NCBI GenBank assembly: GCA_002091395.1
Contig: AP017913.1
Coordinates: forward strand, 710,999-774,998
Source: Candidatus Azobacteroides pseudotrichonymphae
GTDB taxonomy: Bacteria; Bacteroidota; Bacteroidia; Bacteroidales; Azobacteroidaceae
Reading direction: 5' to 3'
Length of the DNA: 64,000 bases
The position numbers and the translations under genes are program-made. The number at the start of each line of letters is the position of its first letter. The stretch's first letter is position 1. Positions 21,897 through 31,035 of this stretch are shown here, piece by piece. The notes under the pieces were generated by a model. The model saw nothing but the letters and a program-made list of their open reading frames with translations, searched no databases and had not been told where the DNA came from.

Positions 21897-22531
21897 TTAT
21901 GTTATACATAAAAATGTATAACCAAGTATACTACATGAAAAGTAGATATATATCCACAATACAAATAAAACTACTATGGCAATTTAACAAAATTTTAAAA
22001 AAATATCTAGATATACAGTCATTAATATTTTCCATCAATTAAAAATACAGATTACAATTTTTGACCATTAAATCAATAAACAGAATAACATAACATTTAT
22101 GACATGCATTTTTAGTTCAAAAATTGAATTAAAAACCATAAATTCAATTAATCAATCATTCTTTTAATTTAAATTTTAAACACCTAAACGTAATTAGTTA
22201 TACAATAACAGAAAAAATTATAAAAGAACAAACTAGTTATATGACAAATACAACCAACTACAAAATAAAATAATAACTAAGATTACATATTTAACATTTA
22301 CAATTAAAACTCATTGTTGTCATACTATAGTTTATTTCATTTTAAAATATATTTTTTTAAAAATTGACATTAGTAAAGCTAATTATTTTATATTAAACGT
22401 TAAATTATTATAAGCACTGTATAAAAATAATTTTATTTCATTTTTTATTAACTAATGAGACTATTACTACATTTGCGTAAAAATGTACATCATAACAGCA
22501 CAAACTACTCATATATGAAACAATTAATGAA
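21897..22531. other. Divergent spacer between nuo operon and methyltransferase
   Basis: 635 bp without a gene. It must contain the nuo promoter and the promoter of the rightward gene. A 9-bp dyad sits at 21901-21922, and a TTGACA (22374-22379) with a TTTATA 17 bp later lies about 130 bp before the rightward start. I would not assign either as a proven promoter. Confidence 0.45.
21901..21922 (-). promoter_or_regulatory. 9-bp dyad directly upstream of nuoA
   Basis: GTTATACAT at 21901-21909 is exactly complementary to 21914-21922, with a 4-nt AAAA loop. It ends 4 nt before the nuoA ATG. It could be an operator for a dimeric repressor, a 5'-UTR hairpin acting on translation, or chance. Confidence 0.35.
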
Positions 22532-23335
22532 ATGACAAAAAGTATTACAAGTACACAAAATTTTCGCATTAAAAATATTCAAAAACTACGAACAAAAGTA
22601 TACGAACGTAGATTACAAAAACTTTTCATTATAGAAGGTGTACGAGAACTTGACTTAGCCATACTAGGAAAATACATAATAGATTCAATATACATTTATT
22701 CAGAATTGTTTGAAAAATACAATTATGCTAAAATTATAGACAATATCAATATGGATATTGTTTATAAAACTAATAAAGCAGTTTTTGAAAAAATTGCCTA
22801 TCGAAACAATTCTCAAGGGATTTTAGCACTAGCAAAACCAAAACTACACTTACTAAAGGATTTATATTTATCAAATAATCCTTTTGTTATTGTATTAGAA
22901 TCGATAGAAAAACCAGGAAACCTCGGAGCTATTCTTCGTACAGCTGACGCTGCTAAAATTGATGCAGTAATAATCTGCAATAAATCAACTGATATTTATA
23001 ACCCAAGTGTTATTCGAACAAGTATTGGCTGTGTATTTACTATCCAAATTGCTATTGGCTCTAATAAAGAAATTTTTACTTACCTAAAAAAAAAATCCAT
23101 CCAAATAATTGCTACTAAAATTGATGCATTTGAAAGCTATTACAATACAAACTTTACCTCTTCTTCAGCAATCATAATAGGAGCAGAAGCAAATGGATTA
23201 ACTGACTTTTGGATAAACAATGCTCACAAACAAATAAAAATTCCAATGCGTGGCACTATAGATTCTTTAAATGTTTCAACATCTACTGCAATCATTATTT
23301 TTGAAGCTATACGGCAAAGATACTGTATTAAATAA
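22532..23335 (+). CDS. TrmH/SpoU-family RNA 2'-O-ribose methyltransferase
   Basis: A knotted (SPOUT) methyltransferase that uses SAM to methylate a ribose in rRNA or tRNA. The three family motifs are present: NLGAILRTADA (motif 1, with the catalytic-type Arg), IIIGAEANGLTDFW (motif 2) and IPMRGTIDSLNVSTSTAI (motif 3). The N-terminal 90 residues form the L30e-like substrate-binding domain. At 267 residues it is of normal size. The exact target nucleotide cannot be told from sequence, so I give no symbol. It stands alone and is convergent with xerC. Confidence 0.9.
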   Translation: MTKSITSTQNFRIKNIQKLRTKVYERRLQKLFIIEGVRELDLAILGKYIIDSIYIYSELFEKYNYAKIIDNINMDIVYKTNKAVFEKIAYRNNSQGILALAKPKLHLLKDLYLSNNPFVIVLESIEKPGNLGAILRTADAAKIDAVIICNKSTDIYNPSVIRTSIGCVFTIQIAIGSNKEIFTYLKKKSIQIIATKIDAFESYYNTNFTSSSAIIIGAEANGLTDFWINNAHKQIKIPMRGTIDSLNVSTSTAIIIFEAIRQRYCIK

Positions 23336-23365
23336 AATCAATACGCACTTCAATGTTAAATCGAA

Positions 23366-23415
23366 TAAGATAAACGGCATATTTTTAGAATATTAAAAAT
23401 ATGCCGTTTATCTTA
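23366..23415. terminator. 22-bp perfect stem-loop between convergent genes
   Basis: The arm 23366-23387 is exactly complementary to 23394-23415, with a 6-nt loop. Its core ACGGCATA is much richer in G+C than the surroundings. It lies 30 nt past the methyltransferase stop and 205 nt past the xerC stop, so it probably ends transcription from both sides, although the T tracts are poor. Confidence 0.65.
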
Positions 23416-23619
23416 AATTTTCGTTACACTAAACTTTTTTATCAATTAAAACTAACACAAACATTTAAAAATATCTTTGGGTAATAAAGTAACCAAACTA
23501 TCTATACTAAAATCTACTCAGAAGTATTGAAAACAACATAACAACTATTAGTTTTAATTAGTTTCCATTCAAATCGCTAATCAACGTTTAAACGTATTTA
23601 TAATACTTTATTCATTATT

Positions 23620-24507
23620 TTAAGCTCTTGGATGAGCTTGATTATATATTTTTTTCAATTCTTCAAAAGTCAAATGTGTATAAATTTCAGTAGAAGCAAG
23701 ATTTGAATGTCCCAATAACTCTTTAACAGCATTCAAATTTGCTCCATTATTCAACATACTAGTAGCGAATGTGTGTCTTAATACATGAGGTGACCTTTTA
23801 GACAAATATGGAACGTTTAACAATTTTTTTTTTACAATATAATATACAATACTATGATTTAGTGAACGCCCATCTCTTCTCAAAAAGAACGATACTTTTT
23901 TAAGAGTTGGAATTGCTCTATCTCTGATGTTTTGATATGATTTTAAAACATCTTTCAATATTGTTGAAAACGGTATTAACCTTTGTTTATTCTTTTTCCC
24001 AGTTATTTTTAATAAACACATATCAAAATCAACATCTTCATCTTTTAACCTAATCAATTCAGAGCAACGAATGCCAGTCGTATAAAAAACATCCAAAATA
24101 GTGTTATCTCGTTTATTTTCAAAATTTTCTTCATCTAATGAATTTAATACCAAACATTTAATTTCCTTATCTCTAATAAAATGAGGAAGTATTTTATTGG
24201 TTTTTACTCCAACAATTGCTTCGATCGGATTTAAGTTTATTAATTTTTTTCTACACAAATATCGAAAAAATGATTTTAATGAACTTAGTTTTCTATTAAC
24301 AGAACGCGGCGAATACCTTTTTCCCATTAGAAAAACGACCCATTCCCTAACAAAAGACGCCCCAATATTGTAAAAAGGAATATCTTTTCTAGCATAAATA
24401 AACCTTTTGAATTGCAACAGATCACTTCTATAAGCGTCTATAGTGCAACCAGAATATTTTTTCTCGTATTGCAAATACGAGAAAAAATGTGCCATTTGAT
24501 CCTCCAT
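23620..24507 (-). CDS. xerC: Tyrosine recombinase XerC/XerD family
   Basis: A site-specific recombinase of the type that resolves chromosome dimers at dif. The N-terminal SAM-like core-binding domain (residues 1-90) is followed by the catalytic domain. Arg147 (TGIRCSEL), a Lys in the beta-hairpin ITGKKNKQR, His241 and Arg244 in HVLRH, His267 (LLGHSN) and Tyr276 (IYTHL) complete the active site. The protein ends in AHPRA, a tail I associate with the Bacteroidetes xerC next to rpsU and hpf; here rpsU is 6 kb away and hpf is absent from the window. Length and lack of nearby att-like repeats argue against an integrase of a mobile element. Confidence 0.9.
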   Translation of the reverse strand: MEDQMAHFFSYLQYEKKYSGCTIDAYRSDLLQFKRFIYARKDIPFYNIGASFVREWVVFLMGKRYSPRSVNRKLSSLKSFFRYLCRKKLINLNPIEAIVGVKTNKILPHFIRDKEIKCLVLNSLDEENFENKRDNTILDVFYTTGIRCSELIRLKDEDVDFDMCLLKITGKKNKQRLIPFSTILKDVLKSYQNIRDRAIPTLKKVSFFLRRDGRSLNHSIVYYIVKKKLLNVPYLSKRSPHVLRHTFATSMLNNGANLNAVKELLGHSNLASTEIYTHLTFEELKKIYNQAHPRA

Positions 24508-24617
24508 GTCAAAAGCGACAATTTAATATTTTTTAATAAAAATTATATTATTTCAACACAAAAATTTTTATAATAATTATAGTATTTTTGTGAAATTGTG
24601 TTTCATAAAATTTTAAC

Positions 24618-24920
24618 ATGTTTAGTATGCAACAAATAAATCCACAATCAATAAAAAACATTTTAAAAAAATTTTTTAAAGAAAATCCAAAAATAACAAA
24701 CAAACTTGATGAAGCACATCTATTAAGTTATTGGAATAATTGTACAGATCCAATAATTCGTTACTATACACACAATGTCTTCATTAAGAATCGCACCTTT
24801 TATGCAGAATTGAAATCACCTGCATTAAAAAACGAATTAATGATGCAGAGAGAAGAAAAAGTTAAAGAACTCAATAAAGTAGTCGGCAAAAGTATTATTG
24901 ATCGCATCGTTTTTATTTAA
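24618..24920 (+). CDS. DUF721 (DciA-like) protein
   Basis: A 100-residue protein of the DUF721 family. DciA, a member in many bacteria, helps load the replicative helicase; whether this short Bacteroidetes form does so is not known to me. The family segment SPALKNELMMQREEKVKEL, followed by a short hydrophobic end, is recognisable. Met1 and Met4 are both possible starts. Its 3' end overlaps the end of the convergent relA/spoT gene by 4 nt. Confidence 0.8.
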   Translation: MFSMQQINPQSIKNILKKFFKENPKITNKLDEAHLLSYWNNCTDPIIRYYTHNVFIKNRTFYAELKSPALKNELMMQREEKVKELNKVVGKSIIDRIVFI

Positions 24921-27154
24921 TTTCTAGTACGAGCAATACTCTTCATGCCTGCAATTTCCCCCAATTTAAGAGAAATTGTATGAATGTCATGCACATTTTG
25001 AATAAAAATTTCAATTATACCTTCAAAGACTCCATCATTAGCAGCAATTGATATTTTACGCGTATTTATGACTAAATCATGAGTAATGACTTGCATTATA
25101 TCACTCAACATACCAATTCTATCTATGCCCTTAAGCTCGAGTGCAACGATAAAAGATGAAACTCTATGCCCTGCCCAATTACAAAGAATTAGCCGATTGC
25201 CAAAATGTGTTTTAAGAAATATTGCTTTTTTACACAGCTTTTTATGTATTTCTAATTGACCATCATCACGAACAAACCCAAAAACTTCATCACCAGGAAT
25301 AGGACGACAACAAGATTTAACAATAAAATTCTTTTGGAATTCTTCCTCTTTTAGTATAAAAATTTCATTTTTATTTGTTTTTTGAAAATTATTCATGAAT
25401 GAATTTTCCAATTCTTTTGAAGAAGACAACGAATTAACAACTGATTTTGAATGACGTACTGAAGAAAAATTCTCAATGCTATTTTTTAATATTGAATACG
25501 GATTTTTTGGCAATTGTACTTGTTTTTCATCTAAAGCAAAAAATAAAAATTCTCTTTTTGAATACCCATAAAAATCACAAAACTTGTCTACACTTTGTGT
25601 GTCAACTTTAATGCCAAAAAGAGCAAAATAATTGTTTAACAATTTTTCACCTTTTTGTATTTGTATTTTTTTCTGTTTCCTTATAGTGGATTCTATTTTT
25701 GTTTTAGCGGTAGCTGTTGTAACAATATTTAGCCATTCTTTTTTAGGCAACTGTGACTCTGATATTAATATTTCTACTTGGTCTCCACTTGCCAATAAAT
25801 GACTCAAAGAAGCTAATCTATGATTAACTTTGGCTCCAATACAGTGATTACCTATATCTGAATGTATTTCATAAGCGAAATCTAAAACAGTAGCACTTTG
25901 TGGTAAAGTCTTAATATCACCTTTCGGTGTAAAAACAAATATTTCATCACTGTACAAATTTAATTTGATTGTATCTAAAAAATCCATTGCATTAGGAGTT
26001 GGTACTCTTAAAATCGCTCGTATTTTCTCAAGCCAAAGATCTAATTCATTCTGTTGAAAATTAAAATCGCTACCTTGTTCTTTATACTTCCAATGAGACG
26101 CAAAGCCTTTTTCTGCCACTTCATCCATTTGAAAACTTCTAATTTGTACTTCTATCCACTGTCCATTTGGCCCCATTACAGTCAAATGAAGAGATTGATA
26201 ACCATTTGCTTTTGGATGACTAACCCAATCACGAAGTCTATCAGGACGCAATTGATACAAATCAGTTACTATAGAATAAATATCCCAACACTGTTTTTTT
26301 TCTGTATATCTAGAATCAGATTCAAAAATAATTCTAACAGCAAAAATATCATAAATATCACTAAAGCTTATCCCCTTTGTTTGCATTTTACTCCAAATAG
26401 AATAAACAGATTTCGTTCTTTTTTGTATTTTATAGTAGTACCCTAACTTGTTAAGTTCTTCCTTAAGTGGCATTATGAATTGATCATATATTTTACCACG
26501 ATTATGAGATGTAATCTTTAGTTGCTCATCTATTTGCTTGTACTCTCTCGGATATTCACTCTGAAAACTCAAATTCTCTAATTCAGTTTTAATAGAAAAC
26601 AAACCTAAACGATGTGCCATTGGTGCGTATAAATACAAAGTTTCACCAGCAATTTTATATTGTTTAACAAGAGGAAGTGAACATAAAGTACGCATATTAT
26701 GCAGTCTATCAGCAATTTTGACTAGAATTACCCTAATATCGCTTGACATAGTTAATAACAACTTTCTCATATTTTCTGCTTGAATAGAAACATTTTTTGA
26801 AAAATTTCCACCAGAAATTTTAGTTAATCCACCAACTATTTGAGCAATTTTTCTTCCAAAAAGGAATTCCACATCATCTATTGTTCGATCTGTATCTTCA
26901 ACGACATCATGAAGTAAAGCAGCAGAAATTGAAGTAGACCCTAATCCCATTTCTTTACTCACAATTAAAGCAACGGATAATGGATGCAAAATAAATGGCT
27001 CGCCTGAGTACCTTTTAATCCCTTTATGAGCTTCATTTGCGAAATTAAAAGCCTTTTCTATAATAGAAATTTTTTTACGATGGACTGAACCAGTATAACT
27101 ATCCAACAAAACTTCGTACGCTTTTTGTATTTTCTCAGCTTCTATACTTTTCAT
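24917..27154 (-). CDS. Bifunctional (p)ppGpp synthetase/hydrolase
   Basis: A long RelA/SpoT homologue (745 residues) that makes and breaks the alarmone (p)ppGpp in response to starvation. The hydrolase HD domain is intact: His57, His82-Asp83 and Glu86-Asp87 in LLHDVVEDT. The synthetase domain has the GYQSLHLTV block, with RLRDW just upstream, an RxKD-like motif seen in bifunctional enzymes. TGS and C-terminal ACT domains follow (IEIFIQNVHDIHTISLKL). Retention of the whole enzyme is notable for a reduced genome. Upstream is a 724-bp gap to the DUF5683 gene. Confidence 0.93.
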   Translation of the reverse strand: MKSIEAEKIQKAYEVLLDSYTGSVHRKKISIIEKAFNFANEAHKGIKRYSGEPFILHPLSVALIVSKEMGLGSTSISAALLHDVVEDTDRTIDDVEFLFGRKIAQIVGGLTKISGGNFSKNVSIQAENMRKLLLTMSSDIRVILVKIADRLHNMRTLCSLPLVKQYKIAGETLYLYAPMAHRLGLFSIKTELENLSFQSEYPREYKQIDEQLKITSHNRGKIYDQFIMPLKEELNKLGYYYKIQKRTKSVYSIWSKMQTKGISFSDIYDIFAVRIIFESDSRYTEKKQCWDIYSIVTDLYQLRPDRLRDWVSHPKANGYQSLHLTVMGPNGQWIEVQIRSFQMDEVAEKGFASHWKYKEQGSDFNFQQNELDLWLEKIRAILRVPTPNAMDFLDTIKLNLYSDEIFVFTPKGDIKTLPQSATVLDFAYEIHSDIGNHCIGAKVNHRLASLSHLLASGDQVEILISESQLPKKEWLNIVTTATAKTKIESTIRKQKKIQIQKGEKLLNNYFALFGIKVDTQSVDKFCDFYGYSKREFLFFALDEKQVQLPKNPYSILKNSIENFSSVRHSKSVVNSLSSSKELENSFMNNFQKTNKNEIFILKEEEFQKNFIVKSCCRPIPGDEVFGFVRDDGQLEIHKKLCKKAIFLKTHFGNRLILCNWAGHRVSSFIVALELKGIDRIGMLSDIMQVITHDLVINTRKISIAANDGVFEGIIEIFIQNVHDIHTISLKLGEIAGMKSIARTRN

Positions 27155-27878
27155 AGCCTTTACAATTCAATAGATTACTCAGATATAATGTAAAAACTTT
27201 GGTAGTTTTTACTAAAAAACAACAAAATTATAATGATATGTAGTTTACTACTGATTTATAAAAAAATTAACTAGAATTTTAATTTTAACAATTTAAATAT
27301 AGAATATTTTATATTGCATATTTGATACATATACACAAAAAAATTATGACTGAATGTAACATTTTGATTACAAAAAATTAAAATTACACCTGGCAATATT
27401 TATTTTGAATGATCAATTCAAAAACTTACACAATAACTACACTGAAAAATGCCTGTAAATATGACAAAATTGGCACTACTATAAATAATGACAATATAAT
27501 TTTATATTCTGCACTTTAACTCTTTGCATCACATAAGTCAATTCCTAGATTTTATAACTTTCCGTAGTTTAACAAAACTAATTATACTATAAATCAACTT
27601 ATAGTTTTTGAAAATACACCATTACACTATATAAAAAACCATAATCCATAAATAAAACTATTTTACAATTATTATTTACCGATTTTAATTTATAGCTATA
27701 AAAACTTTGTAAAAAATTTGCAAAAACAAAAATCATAGTGTATAAAAATATTGTCAATAATTTTTATACACTATCTACATTTATACGAAAATTATTAATG
27801 TATGCGTTAAAAAAATACAACGCATCATCAAAATATTACAAAAAACTAAAATCACATAATTAAAAATAAAAAACACCA
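27155..27878. other. Spacer where a lytic transglycosylase gene may have been lost
   Basis: No coding frame is visible. From memory, free-living Bacteroidales have parA-parB-DUF5683-mltD-relA in this order. Here the DUF5683 and relA/spoT genes remain in the right order and strand, with this gap where mltD would be. The strong terminator at 27735-27774 lies inside. Confidence 0.5.
27722..27774 (-). terminator. Intrinsic terminator after DUF5683 gene
   Basis: The arm 27735-27748 pairs perfectly over 14 bp with 27761-27774, and the loop region can add five more pairs. On the minus strand it is followed by GATTTTTGTTTTTG. It lies 105 nt past the DUF5683 stop, probably the end of the dCMP deaminase-S41-DUF5683 transcript. 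Confidence 0.7.
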
Positions 27879-28511
27879 TTATAGTACTTCATTAGCAAAA
27901 AATATATTTACTCTCAAACTCAAATCTTCACCAATATCAAAATTAAATAACTGAGCATCTACGTAAGCGTCTACTACAAACAACGCATACCAACCAAATG
28001 TAGCAATACAACTTAAATCTCTATATCGTCTATAAAATTCTTTCTCATTTTTTAATTTTTCAATAAAAATATTTCTTTTATTACTCCATTCTAAATATTT
28101 TTTGCCAAATTTATCAAACTGATGACGTTTTGAGTATTCAGAGAAATTAACCCTGCTAAAATTTGTATAAGTATTTTTGTAATAATTGTACTTTATACTA
28201 TTGCAAATAATAGAATAAATACAACAACTAAATCCTGCATAAACAATAGGCAACTTCCAATACTTTCTATTATAGACTTGTCCTAATCCTGGAAAAACAG
28301 CAGAATAAATTACAGCTATATTAGGATTAGGAGAAAAATATTTGTATTTAGATAAAGAATCTGAAACAGACACAATATCATCACAAGAAACCAAGCTATC
28401 ACAACTTTCTAAATTAGTGTTAAACCTAACAAAGCTATTTGCTTGCACCACAGCAACAAAAGCCAACACAAATAGTAAAAGCAATATTCTAAAATATACA
28501 GTGTTTTTCAA
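27879..28511 (-). CDS. DUF5683 membrane protein
   Basis: A Bacteroidetes-specific protein of unknown function. The N-terminus is a signal-like hydrophobic helix (residues 6-25). The domain core AVFPGLGQVYNRKYWKLPIV, followed by a hydrophobic helix, is characteristic. A second hydrophobic stretch near the C-terminus contains FGWYALFVVDAYVDAQLF. 210 residues is normal. The usual parA/parB neighbours are not adjacent; upstream on the same strand lies the S41 protease (88-nt gap). Confidence 0.85.
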   Translation of the reverse strand: MKNTVYFRILLLLFVLAFVAVVQANSFVRFNTNLESCDSLVSCDDIVSVSDSLSKYKYFSPNPNIAVIYSAVFPGLGQVYNRKYWKLPIVYAGFSCCIYSIICNSIKYNYYKNTYTNFSRVNFSEYSKRHQFDKFGKKYLEWSNKRNIFIEKLKNEKEFYRRYRDLSCIATFGWYALFVVDAYVDAQLFNFDIGEDLSLRVNIFFANEVL

Positions 28512-28599
28512 ATTTTAATAATTAATACATTATCAAATGACAATAGGAAAATAACTTAACATTCGGTATGTGTTTTTTCATTTAATAGACAAAACAGTA

Positions 28600-30213
28600 T
28601 CAGAAATAAGTATATCCATGATTAATAGCTTCTATTGCCTGAGCAATAATAAAATCACCAGATAAATAAACTGGCATATCATCATCTCCAAAAAAACTCA
28701 ATAAATATGCGTACACAGTGTAAATAATTTGATCTGATGAATAATTAATCAAATCAAATTTTTCTTTCATTCCATTATCAAATGCAAACCGAATGATTTC
28801 TTCAAGTATAGGCTGTGTTTTTAAATATTCTAACATGGACGAATAATCTACAAATTGGTCTAAAATCTCACGATTTGCATTAAAAAACTTAAAAGCAAAA
28901 TAACAAAAAATATTCTTTCTTTCTAAAGAAAAACAACAAGAAACAAAATGTAAATTGTTTTTTAAAACAAGGACATCAGGAACAATTCCACGATTCTCAT
29001 TCATTATTCTACCGCGTAATGTGCGAAAAATTGATGAAGTGTTTACATTAACACTATTATTGCAATAATTTTTATTTTTATCAATGATATTAGTCAAAAC
29101 TAAATTTTGATCAAAAATTTCAATTGATTTATATTTACGCTGTATATTTCTATAAGAGGGAGTATAATATTTAGCAATAGTAATCCCAATAACCGAACCA
29201 TCAGATAATTTAATTTGATTTTGAATCAAACTTTTCCCAAAAGAATGATATCCAATAATTAGTCCTCTATCATTGTCTTGAATTGATCCAGCAATAATTT
29301 CACTAGCTGAAGCAGATATCCCATCTATTAAAATTACAATTTGGGTGTTCCGTAAAATACCATTTCCATCTGAAACAATCTTCATAAGAATCCGTGATTT
29401 TTTTTTAATATGCACAATCGTGCTATTAGCTGGCAACAACTCATTTGCAATTTTTATCGCTGACTCAAAAGATCCGCCTTTATTCATTCTTAAATCTATG
29501 ATAAATGACTTACACCCAAGTAACAACAATTTTCTCACAGCATACATAAATTCATCATAAGTACAACAAGTAAATTTATTACATATTTTAATATACCCAA
29601 TCCCTTTACAGGGTTCGCAAAAAAAATTAACAGTAAAAGAAGAAATATTTCTTCTTTTACTGTATGAATTTTCAATTCTGGCAAAATAATTTTGAGGAGT
29701 ATACAATTTCAATAAAGTTCCAATTCTTTCTTTGAATGGCATTACAATTCTCAATTTTGTAATGCCATCATCAACAAAAACAGAATCACCAATAAAAATG
29801 ATTTTATCACCTGGTGATAACTTAGAACAAAAAACATTGGCTCTACGCAAAATATTTACAATTGTAATAGTATCCATATAAAAAGAATAATTTATTCCAA
29901 TACCACAAAAATTACATTCAAAATTTTTATCAAATCGCTGCAATTTATCATCAGAAATATAAAAAGAATATGGATCAAATTCATTAACACGTATAATTGA
30001 ATTTCCAACAACATTTTTTATAGCGATAGCATCACTATTTTTTTTACTAAACCCATCTAAAATAAATTTCATTTTGTTTTTGTAAAAAGTGCGTATGAAA
30101 TTTTTTTCACTTACACAAAATTTAGAAATAAAATTGCCAACAATGACAACTACAATTAATACAATTGTAAAATTACAACCTATTAATAATTGATTTTTTT
30201 TTAGACTCATCAC
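28600..30213 (-). CDS. S41 C-terminal processing peptidase
   Basis: A periplasm-facing serine protease of the CtpA/Tsp family, which trims exported proteins. An N-terminal helix (residues 8-30) anchors or exports it. A divergent PDZ region (about 80-165) precedes the core. The catalytic Ser is in the SASASEI block (about residues 299-305) and the Lys in SFGKSLIQ (about 326), so the Ser-Lys dyad is intact. The substrate-loop segment IIDLRMNKGGSFESAI is also conserved. The PDZ part and the C-terminal 150 residues are weakly conserved and rich in Lys, Asn and Ile. It starts 1 nt after the dCMP deaminase stop. Confidence 0.9.
   Translation of the reverse strand: MMSLKKNQLLIGCNFTIVLIVVVIVGNFISKFCVSEKNFIRTFYKNKMKFILDGFSKKNSDAIAIKNVVGNSIIRVNEFDPYSFYISDDKLQRFDKNFECNFCGIGINYSFYMDTITIVNILRRANVFCSKLSPGDKIIFIGDSVFVDDGITKLRIVMPFKERIGTLLKLYTPQNYFARIENSYSKRRNISSFTVNFFCEPCKGIGYIKICNKFTCCTYDEFMYAVRKLLLLGCKSFIIDLRMNKGGSFESAIKIANELLPANSTIVHIKKKSRILMKIVSDGNGILRNTQIVILIDGISASASEIIAGSIQDNDRGLIIGYHSFGKSLIQNQIKLSDGSVIGITIAKYYTPSYRNIQRKYKSIEIFDQNLVLTNIIDKNKNYCNNSVNVNTSSIFRTLRGRIMNENRGIVPDVLVLKNNLHFVSCCFSLERKNIFCYFAFKFFNANREILDQFVDYSSMLEYLKTQPILEEIIRFAFDNGMKEKFDLINYSSDQIIYTVYAYLLSFFGDDDMPVYLSGDFIIAQAIEAINHGYTYF
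29630..29663. repeat. 34-bp perfect palindrome inside the S41 gene
   Basis: Seventeen bases on each side of the centre (29646/29647) are exactly complementary with no spacer. The stretch codes for YSKRRNISSFTV just before the protease core. Confidence 0.85.
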
Positions 30214-30214
30214 T

Positions 30215-30655
30215 TCATTTTTCCAACTCTATTTTATCTATTTTTATGACTTCAATATCTGCTTTTTTAAGTAAAAAAATACCATTCATCAAACTATATA
30301 CTTCAGAATAAACAACTCTATTAATTCCTGCTTGTATAATTAATTTAGAACATTCAATGCATGGAGAAGTTGTAATATATAACGTTGCATTCTTACTACT
30401 GTTATTAGAACATGCAATTTTGGTAATTGCATTTGCCTCTGCGTGCAAAACATACGATTTAGTTAACCCATTCTCATCTTCGCAATTATTTTCAAATCCA
30501 GAAGGTGTTCCATTATACCCATCAGAAATGATCATTTTATCTTTTACAATAAGAGCACCAACTCGTTTCCTTTTACAATAAGAATTTTCTGCCCATAACA
30601 TTGCCATCTGAAGATAACGTTTGTCTAATATTCGTTGTTTTATAAAAAAATCCAT
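30215..30655 (-). CDS. dCMP deaminase (ComEB-type)
   Basis: A zinc enzyme that deaminates dCMP to dUMP for dTTP synthesis. Zinc ligands and the proton-shuttling Glu are visible: His71-Ala-Glu73 in LHAEANA, then Cys99 and Cys102 in SPCIEC. The frame is open ten codons further upstream (to 30685). Starting at the ATG at 30655 gives MDFFIKQRILDKRYLQMA, which aligns with the Bacteroidales N-terminus as I remember it, and a normal 146 residues. It lies directly upstream of the S41 peptidase, a pairing also familiar from Bacteroides. Confidence 0.92.
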   Translation of the reverse strand: MDFFIKQRILDKRYLQMAMLWAENSYCKRKRVGALIVKDKMIISDGYNGTPSGFENNCEDENGLTKSYVLHAEANAITKIACSNNSSKNATLYITTSPCIECSKLIIQAGINRVVYSEVYSLMNGIFLLKKADIEVIKIDKIELEK

Positions 30656-30775
30656 ATAATAAAAAATTCTAACATGTTTACACAATTACACAAATCAAAC
30701 AATTTAATGTGTATATAATTGTCATAATTTAATCAAAAAATTTTGCTATATTGGCCCTTTCATATAAAGATTTTT

Positions 30776-30793
30776 AAATCTTTTAAATTTTTT
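30776..30793 (+). promoter_or_regulatory. Small hairpin in rpsU leader
   Basis: AAAGATTT (30776-30783) pairs with AAATCTTT (30786-30793), followed by T-rich sequence, 18 nt before the rpsU ATG. It may be a leader structure regulating S21, or chance. Confidence 0.25.
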
Positions 30794-30811
30794 AAATAAA
30801 TATTTACATTT

Positions 30812-31003
30812 ATGATTGTTATTCCACTAAAAGAAGGAGAACCAATTGAAAAAGCACTGAAAAAATTCAAGAGAAAATTTGAAAAAACTGGTATTACAAA
30901 AGAGCTTAGGAGTAGACAAGCTTATATTAAGCCTTCTGTTACAAAAAGAAAACTGAAAATTCATGCAATTTATTCTCAAAAACTTCATTTACTAGAAGAT
31001 TAA
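30812..31003 (+). CDS. rpsU: Ribosomal protein bS21
   Basis: A 63-residue, strongly basic protein of the small ribosomal subunit, near the anti-Shine-Dalgarno end of 16S rRNA. The family segments PLKEGEPIEKALKKFKRKF and KELRSRQAYIKPSVTKR are clear. In Bacteroidales it is usually followed by xerC; here an M16 peptidase follows after 32 nt and xerC is elsewhere on the other strand. Confidence 0.95.
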   Translation: MIVIPLKEGEPIEKALKKFKRKFEKTGITKELRSRQAYIKPSVTKRKLKIHAIYSQKLHLLED

Positions 31004-31035
31004 TTATGTAATAATATTTTTCTAAGTACATACGA

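Noticed and set aside
21945..21960. DnaA box and replication origin near ATATCCACA
   Set aside because: This is a single imperfect 9-mer with no cluster and no dnaA, dnaN or rpmH nearby; a similar lone 9-mer occurs at about 55,709.
22374..22402. TTGACA-17-TTTATA promoter for the methyltransferase
   Set aside because: The -10 box is poor and such matches arise readily in A+T-rich DNA; noted only in the spacer entry.
23620..24507. Integrase of a mobile element
   Set aside because: The protein is a full-length Xer recombinase of host type; no att-like repeats, transposase or phage genes are near.
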